A DNA stretch of 39,960 nt from Cyanobacteria bacterium PR.3.49 (GCA_013997645.1 PNKB01000026.1:1-39960), one strand, 5' to 3'; positions 17,331 through 26,367 are shown, counted from the first letter of the stretch. Made by a program: numbers and translations. Notes: generated by a model from the letters alone, not told the origin.

Positions 17331-18665
17331 CTATTGGATGAACTTCGTCCATGTGCCGTAGCGGTGCATAATGCGTCCGCGTGGAATACAGAGAAGTGTG
17401 ATTGCGACGGCGGCAGCGGCTAAAACGAATACAGACGTCTGCGAATACCCCGGCAAGAACATCAGGGACGCGATAAGCCAGGCACAAAGTGCGATGTTGA
17501 GCAAACGTACTGAGCGGCAGACTTCTGCAAAAGCCATAACCGAGAACGTCACCAGCAGCGCGCCGACGATGAAGCAATTGACTGATGCAGCATCCGTGAT
17601 TTTGAGATAGTGTGGCGCGGCCAGAAGACTCGCCGAAATGAGCGAACTTATCAAAAGAAATATTGGTGGTGCAGCGTCCTGTGTCTTCTTTTCTGCAGGT
17701 TCGTTTTCAGCTGTGTCCATGTACTCTTTTGTGCCCAAGCACATGGTGCGAAAGTACCCATGACCGGCTTTCTTCGCTCTGATCAGATATTGTCCGGTGG
17801 CGATTACTTCATCCAGTGCCAGGGGGACCATGAGGAGCATATTCACCGCAGCAATTAGACAAAGGAAACACCAGCTGCCGACAGCTACCGGCTGGAGGAT
17901 AATTAGAACAATACTAACCACACCTGGCGGAACGACTAGTAAACCGAAGAGCACTACCATCCACGGCATAGTCTGCCAGCGCGACTTACCACCGATTACC
18001 CCGGCAAGCGTATCGATGAGGTAAGACACTGCGCCCAATCCTGCATCAGAGATTAAGAACGCTTTCGAGACTTCCGAGTTGAGGATTTTTTCGGTTCCGT
18101 CATGAAAGACAGGATCCCATGGCGGGCTTGTGTAGCCGAGTTGGCAGCATGCCAGGTAACGAGCGATAAAATATCCAACCAGCGCCAGTGCGACCAGAGG
18201 CACACGTTGCCACCAGGCTGATGGATTATAATCCCATCCCGGTGGAATTTGGGCTGCACCTATTGTTTCATCGTTGAACCTGGGAGCGATCCAGTATATT
18301 GCCACCAAAAGAACTGCTGCAAAGTTGTCCATCTCGTACGCAACGGGGCTCTTCGTCCAGAATACAAGCGGTGCGAACATCAGCCAGGCAGAAATAAATG
18401 CCGCCGACCATTGGACAAATTGATCGACCCTCGAATTCTTCTTAGATAAGCCATAAACGGCCAGAATCAAAATCAGCGCACCGCATATGGAGTCACTAAT
18501 AATCATCGGCAAGCTGCCGGCGTAGAACGTAAGAGCCGTCGACACCAGCCATACTGACAGCGTGATTGCGCACCAGTGGTGGACTTTCAGCGATTGGCTC
18601 GCGCTTGCGGCAATCGAAATTCGAGCTTCAGGATGCTGAGACGGTGTATTCACTTGCGATGACAT
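17331..18665 (-). CDS. VKOR/SPW-type polytopic membrane protein
   Basis: The 444-residue product has about ten to twelve membrane segments. N- and C-terminal parts resemble SPW repeat regions (Trp-rich helices around F-V-Q-W and L-M-F-A-P-L-V-F-W). The middle is like vitamin K epoxide reductase proteins: a C-Q-L-G-Y then S-P-P-W-D-P loop, an ISDAGLGA segment, and the redox motif C266-F-L-C269. VKOR proteins pass electrons between quinones and periplasmic disulfides. The outside loop here has only the adjacent C173-C174 and no clear second cysteine, so classical disulfide relay activity is uncertain. It follows the epimerase gene by 27 bp on the same strand and has an AAGGA ribosome site, so the two probably form an operon. 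Confidence 0.75.
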   Translation of the reverse strand: MSSQVNTPSQHPEARISIAASASQSLKVHHWCAITLSVWLVSTALTFYAGSLPMIISDSICGALILILAVYGLSKKNSRVDQFVQWSAAFISAWLMFAPLVFWTKSPVAYEMDNFAAVLLVAIYWIAPRFNDETIGAAQIPPGWDYNPSAWWQRVPLVALALVGYFIARYLACCQLGYTSPPWDPVFHDGTEKILNSEVSKAFLISDAGLGAVSYLIDTLAGVIGGKSRWQTMPWMVVLFGLLVVPPGVVSIVLIILQPVAVGSWCFLCLIAAVNMLLMVPLALDEVIATGQYLIRAKKAGHGYFRTMCLGTKEYMDTAENEPAEKKTQDAAPPIFLLISSLISASLLAAPHYLKITDAASVNCFIVGALLVTFSVMAFAEVCRSVRLLNIALCAWLIASLMFLPGYSQTSVFVLAAAAVAITLLCIPRGRIMHRYGTWTKFIQ

Positions 18666-18692
18666 TTATGCAGTCCTTATATAAGCCCGTCT

Positions 18693-19754
18693 TCAGGCCG
18701 ACTTCTTCTTCAGCCAGTTGGGCGGATCGAGTTTGTTGTCTTCGTACCATTTGAGAGGATCTTCCCTGAGCTTCTCGAGCATTACCGGCATCGTTTCTCT
18801 CAAATTGTGCTTCGGATGCCAGTCTAGAAAAATCTTGGCCCGGCTCGTATCCAGAGCATAGTGATCGTCAACGTGATCAATCATCCAGGGCTTGATGAAG
18901 CTGTTGCCCAGTTTGTCTTGAACCCAGGCACCGGCCTTGGCCACCGGCTTCGGAATCGGGCTTATAAAAGACTCTTCGTGAAACAACCTTTGCGTAATGA
19001 TCTCTTGCATCTCACCATAAGAGAGCGTTTCTTCCTCTCCTAACAAGAGAGTTAAGGGATCGGGCAACTGCTTTCTATTTTCGTAAATTGAAATGCAGGC
19101 ATCGATGAGGTCGTCCATGTGCAGAAATGACTGACCCACATTGGTATCGCCCGGATAAAGAATGCTTGTAATTTCGTTTTCGTAGATTCTTTGAATTTGA
19201 TTTGCGATCGGAATCGAATGGCAGCGGTCGTCATATACACCGGCGATACGCAGGTTGACGACAGGAATATTCATATCGTATTCAGCTATCAATTTCTCCG
19301 TTTTGATCTTTGATTCCGGATAAGCCCATGTGCCTACAACAGGCGATTCTTCAGTAATAACCTCTCCCGGCGAGACAGGTTTGTGGACGAGCATAGTGCT
19401 GGAGAAAACGAATTGCTCTACTGTAAAGCGCTGCAGCTCTCTCAATAGACGTCCTGTCCCTTCAACGGTTACTTTGTCGTACTTCTCCGTGGACTCATCG
19501 GAAAAGCTGTAATAAGCGGCAAAGTGGAAGACTGAAGCGATTTTTCTGCCGTAGCGAAATTCCACGATGTGCAGCGCATTTTGCACACTCTCGTCGGATG
19601 TGATATCCACAAAGAGCCAATCGACGTCTTCGGGCGGGAAGGGCGGGCCTTCATTGTCAAAGCCGACGATTTTGCAGCGCTCGTGAAGAGCTTGGGCGAG
19701 AGCACTGCCGATGCGGCCACTGCTGCCTGTAATTAGAACAATATCTTTCTTCAT
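18693..19754 (-). CDS. NAD-dependent epimerase/dehydratase
   Basis: The start was placed at ATG 19754, where the extended SDR fold begins and an AGGTGA ribosome site lies a few bases upstream; an in-frame ATG at 19826 would add 24 residues of no clear role. The 353-residue product has the N-terminal nucleotide motif GSSGRIG (residues 10-16), an F-S-S-T segment with the catalytic Ser/Thr, and Y-P-E-S-K as the YxxxK active site. This is the family of nucleotide-sugar epimerases and related dehydrogenases. The substrate is not clear. It is 27 bp upstream of the VKOR/SPW-type gene; I recall such pairs in other bacteria, suggesting a shared but undefined membrane redox or envelope function. Confidence 0.87.
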   Translation of the reverse strand: MKKDIVLITGSSGRIGSALAQALHERCKIVGFDNEGPPFPPEDVDWLFVDITSDESVQNALHIVEFRYGRKIASVFHFAAYYSFSDESTEKYDKVTVEGTGRLLRELQRFTVEQFVFSSTMLVHKPVSPGEVITEESPVVGTWAYPESKIKTEKLIAEYDMNIPVVNLRIAGVYDDRCHSIPIANQIQRIYENEITSILYPGDTNVGQSFLHMDDLIDACISIYENRKQLPDPLTLLLGEEETLSYGEMQEIITQRLFHEESFISPIPKPVAKAGAWVQDKLGNSFIKPWMIDHVDDHYALDTSRAKIFLDWHPKHNLRETMPVMLEKLREDPLKWYEDNKLDPPNWLKKKSA

Positions 19755-19884
19755 GCTTTCACCTGACGCCTGAAATGGCTTGCCCTTTGCCGATTTGCTG
19801 GTGTTGTGACCGGCAGGATGCGCCAAGCGTTCCCACTGTGAAAGGTATTTGTTATTAATTCGAACGATTGAGCCCGTTTTTAGG

Positions 19885-20142
19885 CTATTTGGGGGCTTTT
19901 GCCGCGGCAGATTGAGCCTTGATTTCTCTCACGTCCCTGGCAATCGTGCCGATATCTTGTCTGAGCTGGTGAATTTCCTGGCTGACTGCATCCAAATGCG
20001 ACTTGATGTCGAATGGAGCAAGGAAGTAGTTCACAACCACAAGTAAGAGAATGAGCACGACAAAGTTGCCGCCAAATATAAGTACGAATTCTTTGATCTG
20101 CTCAATAGCACCAGCTGCCTTTTTTTCCGTTTCAGACGACAT
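19885..20142 (-). CDS. Small membrane/coiled-coil protein
   Basis: The 85-residue product has one strong membrane segment (about residues 17-41), preceded by a short charged part and followed by a heptad-like helix (about 45-75) rich in Gln, Glu, Asp, Arg and Ile, then an Ala/Lys tail. It belongs to no family I recognise. It lies 47 bp after the kinase gene on the same strand and may be cotranscribed with it. The helix could pair with a partner protein at the inner face; this is inference from sequence shape only. Confidence 0.65.
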   Translation of the reverse strand: MSSETEKKAAGAIEQIKEFVLIFGGNFVVLILLLVVVNYFLAPFDIKSHLDAVSQEIHQLRQDIGTIARDVREIKAQSAAAKAPK

Positions 20143-20189
20143 TCCTAAAGCCCCGTGAATGTTGTTTTGGTAAACGTGATTCCTGCTGT

Positions 20190-22460
20190 CTAATGCTTAC
20201 CGGAAGAACGCTTGCCCGGTTTGAGCTGAAGAACTTCCGCATAGGACAGCGTTATGTTTTCATCGCCGGACCAATTGTACAACCTGACTACAAGGAAGTT
20301 TTTAAATCGGGTCAGGGAAAGTTCGCCGGTCACAGAGGACTTCGCTAAGGATGCGGAATCGCGCTTCGAAGTATTATCGGCAACATGAGTTGGGTTTATG
20401 CCCGACAGCTTGAATGTTGATGATGAAGAATTGCCAGACAAAACGCCGGATAAATTGCCTTTCCAGATGGCTTTCGTCGGCATGACTGCCATGACCATCT
20501 CGCCCCAAACTCTGTCACCTTCTTGTTTAAGAGTTAGATGCATATTCGACTCAGTTTGTTTGTAGGGCGAAATCCACTCTCCGGCAAATGAGGTGTCGGC
20601 TGTGGGATCGCTTTGAGGATCGATTAAGCGTTCATTCCAGATGTCGCAAATGTTAGTTTGTATGCGCGCAGCATTGAGATAATCTTTGTCAGCAAAGTAA
20701 AGGTTCGCCAGTGAAAGGAGATATTGCTTTGCTTCCAACTCTGGGAAATGCGTTGTTTCCGAACGCAGTAAGAACAGGTCGTTGACTTTATTCAGGAGTT
20801 GTTTTGCTTCTTCAGAATGTTCTCGATAATCATCAGCCAGAATCGTAGCAAGTTGTCCGTTTGCCTCAAAATAGTATTTATTCAAAAACGGAATCTTGTT
20901 AGAGCCAAGTACAGTGATTGATTGTTCCGTGGTTTTGGCACCGTTTTTCTCGAGATACTCGTTAAAAATGGCAAGCGACTTTCTCAAGTTTTCTTGAACG
21001 AGATTCATATCTCGCTCGCGCGCAGCGTCGTTAACCTCTGAGGACAACGTATTTTTTTGGTACAGCGCCATTGCGGTTTTGAGCATGCTTACCGCATGGG
21101 TAAGAGACTTCGAATATCGCTTTGTCATAAACTCTGATCTTTGCGCATACTTGACCGCTTCGTCATAGCGCCCATCTTCCAGCTCTTTCTCGCTCAGTTT
21201 CCACAGCTCATCGAGCTGCATCTGTGCTCCGCTATTTGCAAGTTCTTTTGTTTGAGCAGAAGGTCCTTCGGAAAAGTTTGAAATCATTGTGCCGCAAACC
21301 AGCATGGAAAGCCCGATTGCCGTCGTGATGGCGATGCCGGCCACGCTGAAACGCGACTTTTCTTTTACTGGTTCTGCTTTACGCGGCTCCGAATCAAACT
21401 CCAATTCGGACGGTAAATCGTCCCAGCTAGTCAGTTTGGCCAGGTCTTTGCCTAACTCACGCGCCGTGTGGTACCGCGCCTCCGGTTGTTTCATCAAAGT
21501 GGTTTCAATCGTTGAAGCAAGAATTTCAGCTGCCTTCAACTTAGGAATATTGGCTCTCACTCGCGCAGCCGGTTCGTGAATATGTTTATAAAGAGTGTCC
21601 AGCGCGGTCTCGCCTTTAAAGGGCACACTGCCGGTGATGGCTTCGAACATTACGCATCCGAGCGAATAGATGTCGCTTCGAGTATCAACCGGCAGCGCTC
21701 GACACTGCTCAGGGCTCATGTAGAAAGGGCTGCCGATTACCTGACCGGTGTGAGTCAAATGCAGTGAAGTCTCGTCTATATCTGCCAGCGATTTGGCGAT
21801 GCCGAAATCGAGAAGTTTGACGCCCAGCTTCTCTTTTGAATCTGTGTACAACATGATGTTGCTGGGCTTGATGTCGCGATGCACGACGCCGCGCCTGTGA
21901 GCATGTGCCAGCCCCTTTGCCACCTGGACAAAGATGTCGGCAAACTCGTTTAACGAAAGTTTGGCGCGTTTTTTCAATAACTGTGCCAGCGTCTGACCGC
22001 GCATGTATTCCATAACGATGAATGGACGCCCGTCTTCCGTAACGCCGGAATCATAGACTGCTGCCAGGTTTTCGTGGGCCATAGCTGAAGCCGCTGAGAC
22101 TTCCTTTTGGAAACGTTCCAGCACACTGTCCATATTGGCCAGGTCGCGGTCCAAAACCTTCACGGCTACTTCTTTGTTGTCGCGCCTGTCTCGCGCTTTA
22201 TAGACAGATGCCATGCCGCCCTGTCCTGCCAATCCGAGCAGCTCGTAGCGCCCATTTATGACCGCAAAGGTCAATGCGTCGGCAGCTTTTTTCTTCTTCG
22301 ATGTTGTGCGTTTGGCATCATGCTCAAGCAGAAGAGTTTCGTCGGCGTCCAGCTCACATTCATCTGCTTCTTCGCTCGAGAGCCCCGCCACATTGCCGGA
22401 GATGACAATGTCGACCTTCTTTTCAGTCTCGTCGCGTAATTTGGATTCTCTCTTTATCAA
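20190..22460 (-). CDS. Hanks-type Ser/Thr kinase with outside TPR-like region
   Basis: The 756-residue product starts at TTG with a GAGG ribosome site 6 bp upstream. A basic/acidic leader (1-68) precedes the kinase domain (about 70-345): Gly loop G-Q-G-G-M-A-S-V, ATP-binding K101, catalytic loop HRDIKPSN with D196, and DFG at 218-220, all intact. A membrane segment lies at about 372-394. The outside part (400-635) is helical and TPR-like, and the last 115 residues look beta-rich. This is a PknB-like receptor kinase layout in which the outer part may sense envelope signals. Activity is predicted from the complete motifs; the signal and substrates are unknown. A PP2C gene at 26419 could oppose it. 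Confidence 0.93.
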   Translation of the reverse strand: MIKRESKLRDETEKKVDIVISGNVAGLSSEEADECELDADETLLLEHDAKRTTSKKKKAADALTFAVINGRYELLGLAGQGGMASVYKARDRRDNKEVAVKVLDRDLANMDSVLERFQKEVSAASAMAHENLAAVYDSGVTEDGRPFIVMEYMRGQTLAQLLKKRAKLSLNEFADIFVQVAKGLAHAHRRGVVHRDIKPSNIMLYTDSKEKLGVKLLDFGIAKSLADIDETSLHLTHTGQVIGSPFYMSPEQCRALPVDTRSDIYSLGCVMFEAITGSVPFKGETALDTLYKHIHEPAARVRANIPKLKAAEILASTIETTLMKQPEARYHTARELGKDLAKLTSWDDLPSELEFDSEPRKAEPVKEKSRFSVAGIAITTAIGLSMLVCGTMISNFSEGPSAQTKELANSGAQMQLDELWKLSEKELEDGRYDEAVKYAQRSEFMTKRYSKSLTHAVSMLKTAMALYQKNTLSSEVNDAARERDMNLVQENLRKSLAIFNEYLEKNGAKTTEQSITVLGSNKIPFLNKYYFEANGQLATILADDYREHSEEAKQLLNKVNDLFLLRSETTHFPELEAKQYLLSLANLYFADKDYLNAARIQTNICDIWNERLIDPQSDPTADTSFAGEWISPYKQTESNMHLTLKQEGDRVWGEMVMAVMPTKAIWKGNLSGVLSGNSSSSTFKLSGINPTHVADNTSKRDSASLAKSSVTGELSLTRFKNFLVVRLYNWSGDENITLSYAEVLQLKPGKRSSGKH

Positions 22461-22769
22461 GGAAAGCCTCGTTATTGAGGAATACCGAATTTGCCTGTCT
22501 GGACAAACTTGAGTTATCTCACTCTATCAAAGGCGTCCAAATTGTCCTCAGGAGGACCGCTGGGTAGTTCCTGGGATTTACCCCAGTTCGCTCAAGTAGA
22601 CGTTCGCGCATAATGGCTAGAAGGGCACTCTGGTGTCGAGAAGGCACAGAGCAGTACCCTACTGTGATACCCACTGGCAAGATTAATTCCACGGCGCAAG
22701 CTCATTTTGCGTCCTTTCTTGAACGCGCGTATCTGGTGCGAAACTTACAAATTTAGACTGAGAGCCAGC
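22461..22769. promoter_or_regulatory. Divergent promoter region with palindromes
   Basis: This 309 bp region separates the minus-strand kinase from the plus-strand DUF2157 gene. It holds GTCCTC-AG-GAGGAC (22544-22557), the 14-mer TGGGATTTACCCCA (22572-22585), and a -10-like CATAAT (22609-22614) downstream of the latter in the plus direction. An in-frame TTG at 22707 could extend the DUF2157 product but lacks a good ribosome site. No RNA gene was seen. Confidence 0.5.
22572..22585. promoter_or_regulatory. Palindromic operator candidate TGGGATTTACCCCA
   Basis: Third copy of the 14-mer found at 1758 and 7034. It lies 112 bp before the kinase start and 37 bp before CATAAT on the plus strand; at 1758 the same motif precedes CATAAT by 35 bp. 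It could act on either gene. Confidence 0.5.
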
Positions 22770-24068
22770 ATGCAGCAATCTATCCAGGCGTCTAATCTGC
22801 AAACCCCTGTCCCCCGGGCGCGCTATGAGTTTTTGAAAAACGAAATCTCACGCTGGCAGGAGGAAAACATCCTCAATCGAGGGCAAGCAGAAGAAATCCT
22901 TTCGCGCTACTCGCTAGAAAGCGGCAAACAGCACGGATATCTGGCTTTGATGTTTACGGGCGGCAGCATTGTGGCGGCTGGAATCATGCTCCTCGTATCG
23001 ACCAACTGGCAGGGCGTTTCGTTGCCTGTCAAAGGGCTGGCTATTCTGGCGCTGATGCTCACTTGCTGTCTTTCGGCGTTTTACCTCAAAGGAAAATCGC
23101 CGCTCAAAACAGTTTTGTCTGAATCGCTCATATTTCTTGGCTGCATTTTCTTCGGCGGTGCCGCGATATTGATATCGCAGCATTTTCACATCACCGGCAA
23201 CCAGCCGGAATTGGTCTTATGGTCTCTGGGAATCGCGCCACTAGTCTTGCTTTTCCGCTCGTACCCGTCGGCCATTCTTTGTGCCGGCATCACAGTGTAT
23301 TGCGTCCTGCAACGCAACAGCAGCGGCACGCCTTGTGACCTGCTGCTTGTCGGATGCACGCTGAGTTCGCTGTTCTGCGCCTATTTCACCCGCAGCCAGG
23401 TGGCACTGGTTGCCAGTCTTGGTGCCCTTGTCCTCTCGATTGGATTTTCAAATCACAATTTCGACGAGTTTGTCGTCTTGTTTTTTGGTATCAGCTGCTT
23501 CATCTTGCACCTCTTCCACGAGCACAGCAAACGCTGGCAGATCATGGCAACGCCTTTTCTTTTGGTTTCTTTTGTTTGTGTACTGGGAGCGCTTTTGATG
23601 TTGATCGGCGAGTACTCGGCACAACATTTTTTCGAAAGAGTTTCTTTGTTGCGCGTTCAGATCGGCGCCATTCTCACTCTTGGAATATTGACTTGTCTTG
23701 TCAAATCGCCGGCTTGCAAAAGCCTCTGGTCTATCTCCAGCGGACTTGCCGTGATTGGCGCTGTCTGCCTCTTTTGCTCTTGTGGCGGTGGTGAAGACAA
23801 ATTGATTTCTTACAGTGCCTTCTTGGCGGCTAACCTTTTTTACCTGTTCTATTTCGCATCATCAGTAGAGAATCGCCTAATTCAATTTATCCCGATTGCA
23901 TCACTTACTATTTTCGCTTTGACATTTTTTGCTAATGCACCGGGGGGAGCCTTGATCGGCTCTGGAATTGCGTTTGGAGTTGGTCTCGTCCTGATGATTT
24001 GCTCGTTTGCTGCGCTTGCTAAATCCATGCGGAATGTAAGGGCAGTCTCAGAGCGGAGTCTCCAGTGA
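22770..24068 (+). CDS. DUF2157 membrane protein
   Basis: ATG 22770 was preferred to the upstream TTG 22707. The 432-residue product begins with a soluble, charged helical part (E-I-S-R-W-Q-E-E, then Q-A-E-E-I-L-S-R-Y), the typical DUF2157 head, followed by about ten to twelve membrane segments. The DUF2157 family has no established biochemical role. It is 21 bp before a GDYXXLXY gene, a combination commonly found together, which supports both calls. The pair probably forms a two-gene operon ended by hairpins at 24712-24805. Confidence 0.8.
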   Translation: MQQSIQASNLQTPVPRARYEFLKNEISRWQEENILNRGQAEEILSRYSLESGKQHGYLALMFTGGSIVAAGIMLLVSTNWQGVSLPVKGLAILALMLTCCLSAFYLKGKSPLKTVLSESLIFLGCIFFGGAAILISQHFHITGNQPELVLWSLGIAPLVLLFRSYPSAILCAGITVYCVLQRNSSGTPCDLLLVGCTLSSLFCAYFTRSQVALVASLGALVLSIGFSNHNFDEFVVLFFGISCFILHLFHEHSKRWQIMATPFLLVSFVCVLGALLMLIGEYSAQHFFERVSLLRVQIGAILTLGILTCLVKSPACKSLWSISSGLAVIGAVCLFCSCGGGEDKLISYSAFLAANLFYLFYFASSVENRLIQFIPIASLTIFALTFFANAPGGALIGSGIAFGVGLVLMICSFAALAKSMRNVRAVSERSLQ

Positions 24069-24089
24069 CACACATAAGAGGATAAGGAA

Positions 24090-24707
24090 ATGATGGAAAC
24101 AAAATACCGGCAAACAGATCTGGCAAGTACAAAAACCGCCCAGTTGCAGGAGGCGATAGCCATTCCTGTATCGCCGCCGAGGCAGCCGGGCAGTGGGAAG
24201 CGAGCGGCACTCTTGGGTTTGATCGTGACTGCTCAAGTGGCAGCGTTATTTGCTTTTGCGGTTCCTTATGCACAGACTCTGGCATTCGGCAAAACAGTGA
24301 CCTTGGAATGCCACAGCTATGATCCCAGAGATATGTTTAAAGGCGATTATGTCGCCATGACATATGACGTTGGAAACAAAGTCAGTGTCAAGGATTTCAA
24401 GCCGGGCGAGACTGCCTATTTCACTTTGAAAAAAGACGGAAACTTCTGGCGTGCCACTAAAGCCGGCAAGACTCTTCCGAAATCAATATCGGACAATGAA
24501 GCTGTCCTGAAAGCGATAGTGAACAATAGCCAAATCTCTCCTCCCTCCATCACCACAGGAATTGAGAAATTCTATGTGCAGGAAGGAACAGGCAGGAACG
24601 TCAACTTTGAGAAGCTAAGTGCTGAAGTTTCGCTTGCCAAAGACGGAATGCCTGTATTGAAAAGGCTGGTGTCGGAAGGAAAAACAGTGGGGATAAGCGA
24701 GAAATAA
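24090..24707 (+). CDS. GDYXXLXY-type membrane protein
   Basis: The 205-residue product has one membrane segment near residues 38-58 and a mostly beta outside domain. The diagnostic element is F-K-G-D-Y-V-A-M-T-Y at about residues 87-96, matching the GDYxxLxY signature with Met in place of Leu. Proteins of this family usually lie next to DUF2157 genes, as here. The function is unknown; a joint envelope role is inferred from the pairing. ATG 24090 is followed at once by another ATG at 24093, and an AAGGAA ribosome site favours the second. Confidence 0.8.
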   Translation: MMETKYRQTDLASTKTAQLQEAIAIPVSPPRQPGSGKRAALLGLIVTAQVAALFAFAVPYAQTLAFGKTVTLECHSYDPRDMFKGDYVAMTYDVGNKVSVKDFKPGETAYFTLKKDGNFWRATKAGKTLPKSISDNEAVLKAIVNNSQISPPSITTGIEKFYVQEGTGRNVNFEKLSAEVSLAKDGMPVLKRLVSEGKTVGISEK

Positions 24708-24711
24708 GATG

Positions 24712-24751
24712 GGAAGTTGAAACTTCCAAATGCGGGAAACGCACTTTCCCG
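24712..24751. repeat. Two tandem hairpins after the GDYXXLXY gene
   Basis: GGAAGTT-GA-AACTTCC (24712-24727) and CGGGAAA-CGCAC-TTTCCCG (24733-24751) are perfect inverted repeats of 7 bp each. They lack T-tracts and may stabilise the transcript end or aid termination with the hairpin at 24782. Confidence 0.5.
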
Positions 24752-24781
24752 GCTCGGAACCACATCTTCGGAGCACTAAGC

Positions 24782-24805
24782 GGCGGCGCCAGGCGTCGCC
24801 CTTTT
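24782..24805 (+). terminator. Probable terminator of the DUF2157-GDYXXLXY operon
   Basis: A 7 bp stem, GGCGGCG / CGTCGCC (one G-T pair), with loop CCAGG is followed by CTTTT. It is the third hairpin in a row in this gap. Confidence 0.6.
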
Positions 24806-24879
24806 GCTGTATATATCTCTGGCAGAATTAACCCGATGGAAGTATCATGTGCCGAATAAATGGCGAGGAGATAATCCGG

Positions 24880-25674
24880 ATGCAAAGACAGTTCCTTTAT
24901 GCTTCTGCAATTTCATTGCTGCTCACGGGCGCGTTTTTCGGCGCTCAGGCTGCGTTTGCGCAGAAGTATGTTCAAGGCGGCATTGAGCACAGCCAAAAGT
25001 TGGCACCCAGCAAATATTTGCCTGGCACCGTTTGGAATGAAACCGAAAAGGACGGTTCTAAGAGCACATGGATACGCATTCCTGAATGGCTCGCCGGTAC
25101 ATGGTTTGCCGATACAGAAACAGCCACATTGCGTCAGGACCTTGTCAGCAACAGAGCTTCCGCTCAAACCCCTTTCAATTTCAAGGCTAAGAGCCGTTTT
25201 TCTTACGGGACACAACGTGATGGCCGCGGTGGCGTCTGGCACTATTTGAAACTGCCCTATACTTCAGCTACGGATTTCCCTGAGTTTGTCGAATATCACC
25301 AGGTACTGAGCAAGGACTTCACCAATCAAAGCGAACAAGCCGTCAGCTTCAAGAGCATGGTGGCTGCCGCACGCGTTCAGAGAGCTTCCAAGGAAATCGT
25401 GGAAGCATTTCAGCAAGAGAGCGTCACCAATTACGAGCCGGTGCAAGAAGATGTGATTAAAATGGTCGCCTCTACTCGCAGATACGATGTAAGCGGAAAG
25501 CCTCAAATGCAGGCTGACAATGAGGCTCGCATTCACAGAGTCGGCAAGTTTACGCCGATTGCTAAGGAAGGTGATGTCGACATGCAAAAGTCGCTATACG
25601 ATTTCTTGCGAAGCCGCAAAATGGAATACTTGATTCCGGTCGAGCTGAAAGCATCGCCAAAGGCGCTCAAATAG
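24880..25674 (+). CDS. Exported protein of unknown function
   Basis: ATG 24880 was chosen because GAGGAG (24865-24870) lies 9 bp upstream and the signal peptide then starts correctly; the in-frame ATG at 24847 adds 11 hydrophilic residues. The 264-residue product has a signal peptide ending near AFA (about residues 25-28) and no other membrane segment, so it is probably periplasmic or secreted. A W-L-A-G-T-W-F segment and alternating aromatic strands suggest a beta-rich, lipocalin-like domain, but I do not recognise a family. It stands alone between the terminator at 24782 and the converging hydrolase gene. Confidence 0.75.
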   Translation: MQRQFLYASAISLLLTGAFFGAQAAFAQKYVQGGIEHSQKLAPSKYLPGTVWNETEKDGSKSTWIRIPEWLAGTWFADTETATLRQDLVSNRASAQTPFNFKAKSRFSYGTQRDGRGGVWHYLKLPYTSATDFPEFVEYHQVLSKDFTNQSEQAVSFKSMVAAARVQRASKEIVEAFQQESVTNYEPVQEDVIKMVASTRRYDVSGKPQMQADNEARIHRVGKFTPIAKEGDVDMQKSLYDFLRSRKMEYLIPVELKASPKALK

Positions 25675-25718
25675 CGGCTCCTGATCCTGTGTGTCAGAGC
25701 AGAGCAATAATTTTGCGG

Positions 25719-26318
25719 TCAGTCTTTCAATGATTTATCGTCGGCGATAACGCGCGCAAAAAGATCCGACAGCGCTGCCATCGTGGCATCATGGACGGTG
25801 CCGGCGGCGATGACATCGTTATTCTGCACGGTAGGTAAATCCCGCGTCGCACAAGCGTTGGCTACAACGGTCGTGTGATAACCGTAATTGAGCGCCGATC
25901 GTACGGTGGCACTTATGCACGCGTGCGTCATGAAGCCGACCACGACAAGATCGTTTTTGCCTGAGCCCTTAATGCGCTCATTCAAATCAGTGCCGGCAAA
26001 AGAATCAGGCAGGCTTTTCTTGATGACGGGCTCGGTGCCGATTGGCTTGACTGCGTCGATGATTTCGACGTATTTGTCGTCCGGATTGAATAGTGGTGCA
26101 CCTTTGGGAGAAAAATGTTGCACGTGGATGACGTTTGTTCCCAGGCTGCGTGCACGATAGAGAATGTGCGAAATCTGGTCGAGAGCCTGCTCGATGCCCG
26201 TCAAAGGAAGATTGCCGTCGAGATACTCTCTTTGGGCATCTACGACTATAAGAGAACTGTTAGCCAGGCTCTGATCCTCTTTATTGAGGTTGAGCAATTT
26301 TCTAAATGTTGTCGCCAT
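25719..26318 (-). CDS. Isochorismatase-like cysteine hydrolase
   Basis: The 199-residue product has the full catalytic triad of the family: D27 in V-V-D-A-Q, a Lys at 100 or 101 in V-I-K-K-S, and C134 in T-H-A-C-I-S-A-T-V-R. The length is normal for the family and no signal peptide is seen. Members hydrolyse isochorismate, nicotinamide, or other amide or ether substrates; the exact substrate is not clear. A GGAG ribosome site lies 6 bp before the ATG. A palindromic site, CACCATATACGGTG at 26368-26381, lies about 50 bp upstream of the start and may be an operator. Confidence 0.88.
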   Translation of the reverse strand: MATTFRKLLNLNKEDQSLANSSLIVVDAQREYLDGNLPLTGIEQALDQISHILYRARSLGTNVIHVQHFSPKGAPLFNPDDKYVEIIDAVKPIGTEPVIKKSLPDSFAGTDLNERIKGSGKNDLVVVGFMTHACISATVRSALNYGYHTTVVANACATRDLPTVQNNDVIAAGTVHDATMAALSDLFARVIADDKSLKD

Positions 26319-26367
26319 ATATTTCTCCAGCTGCGATGTGCATGCCTTGAGACTGCGTATTCGTTGC

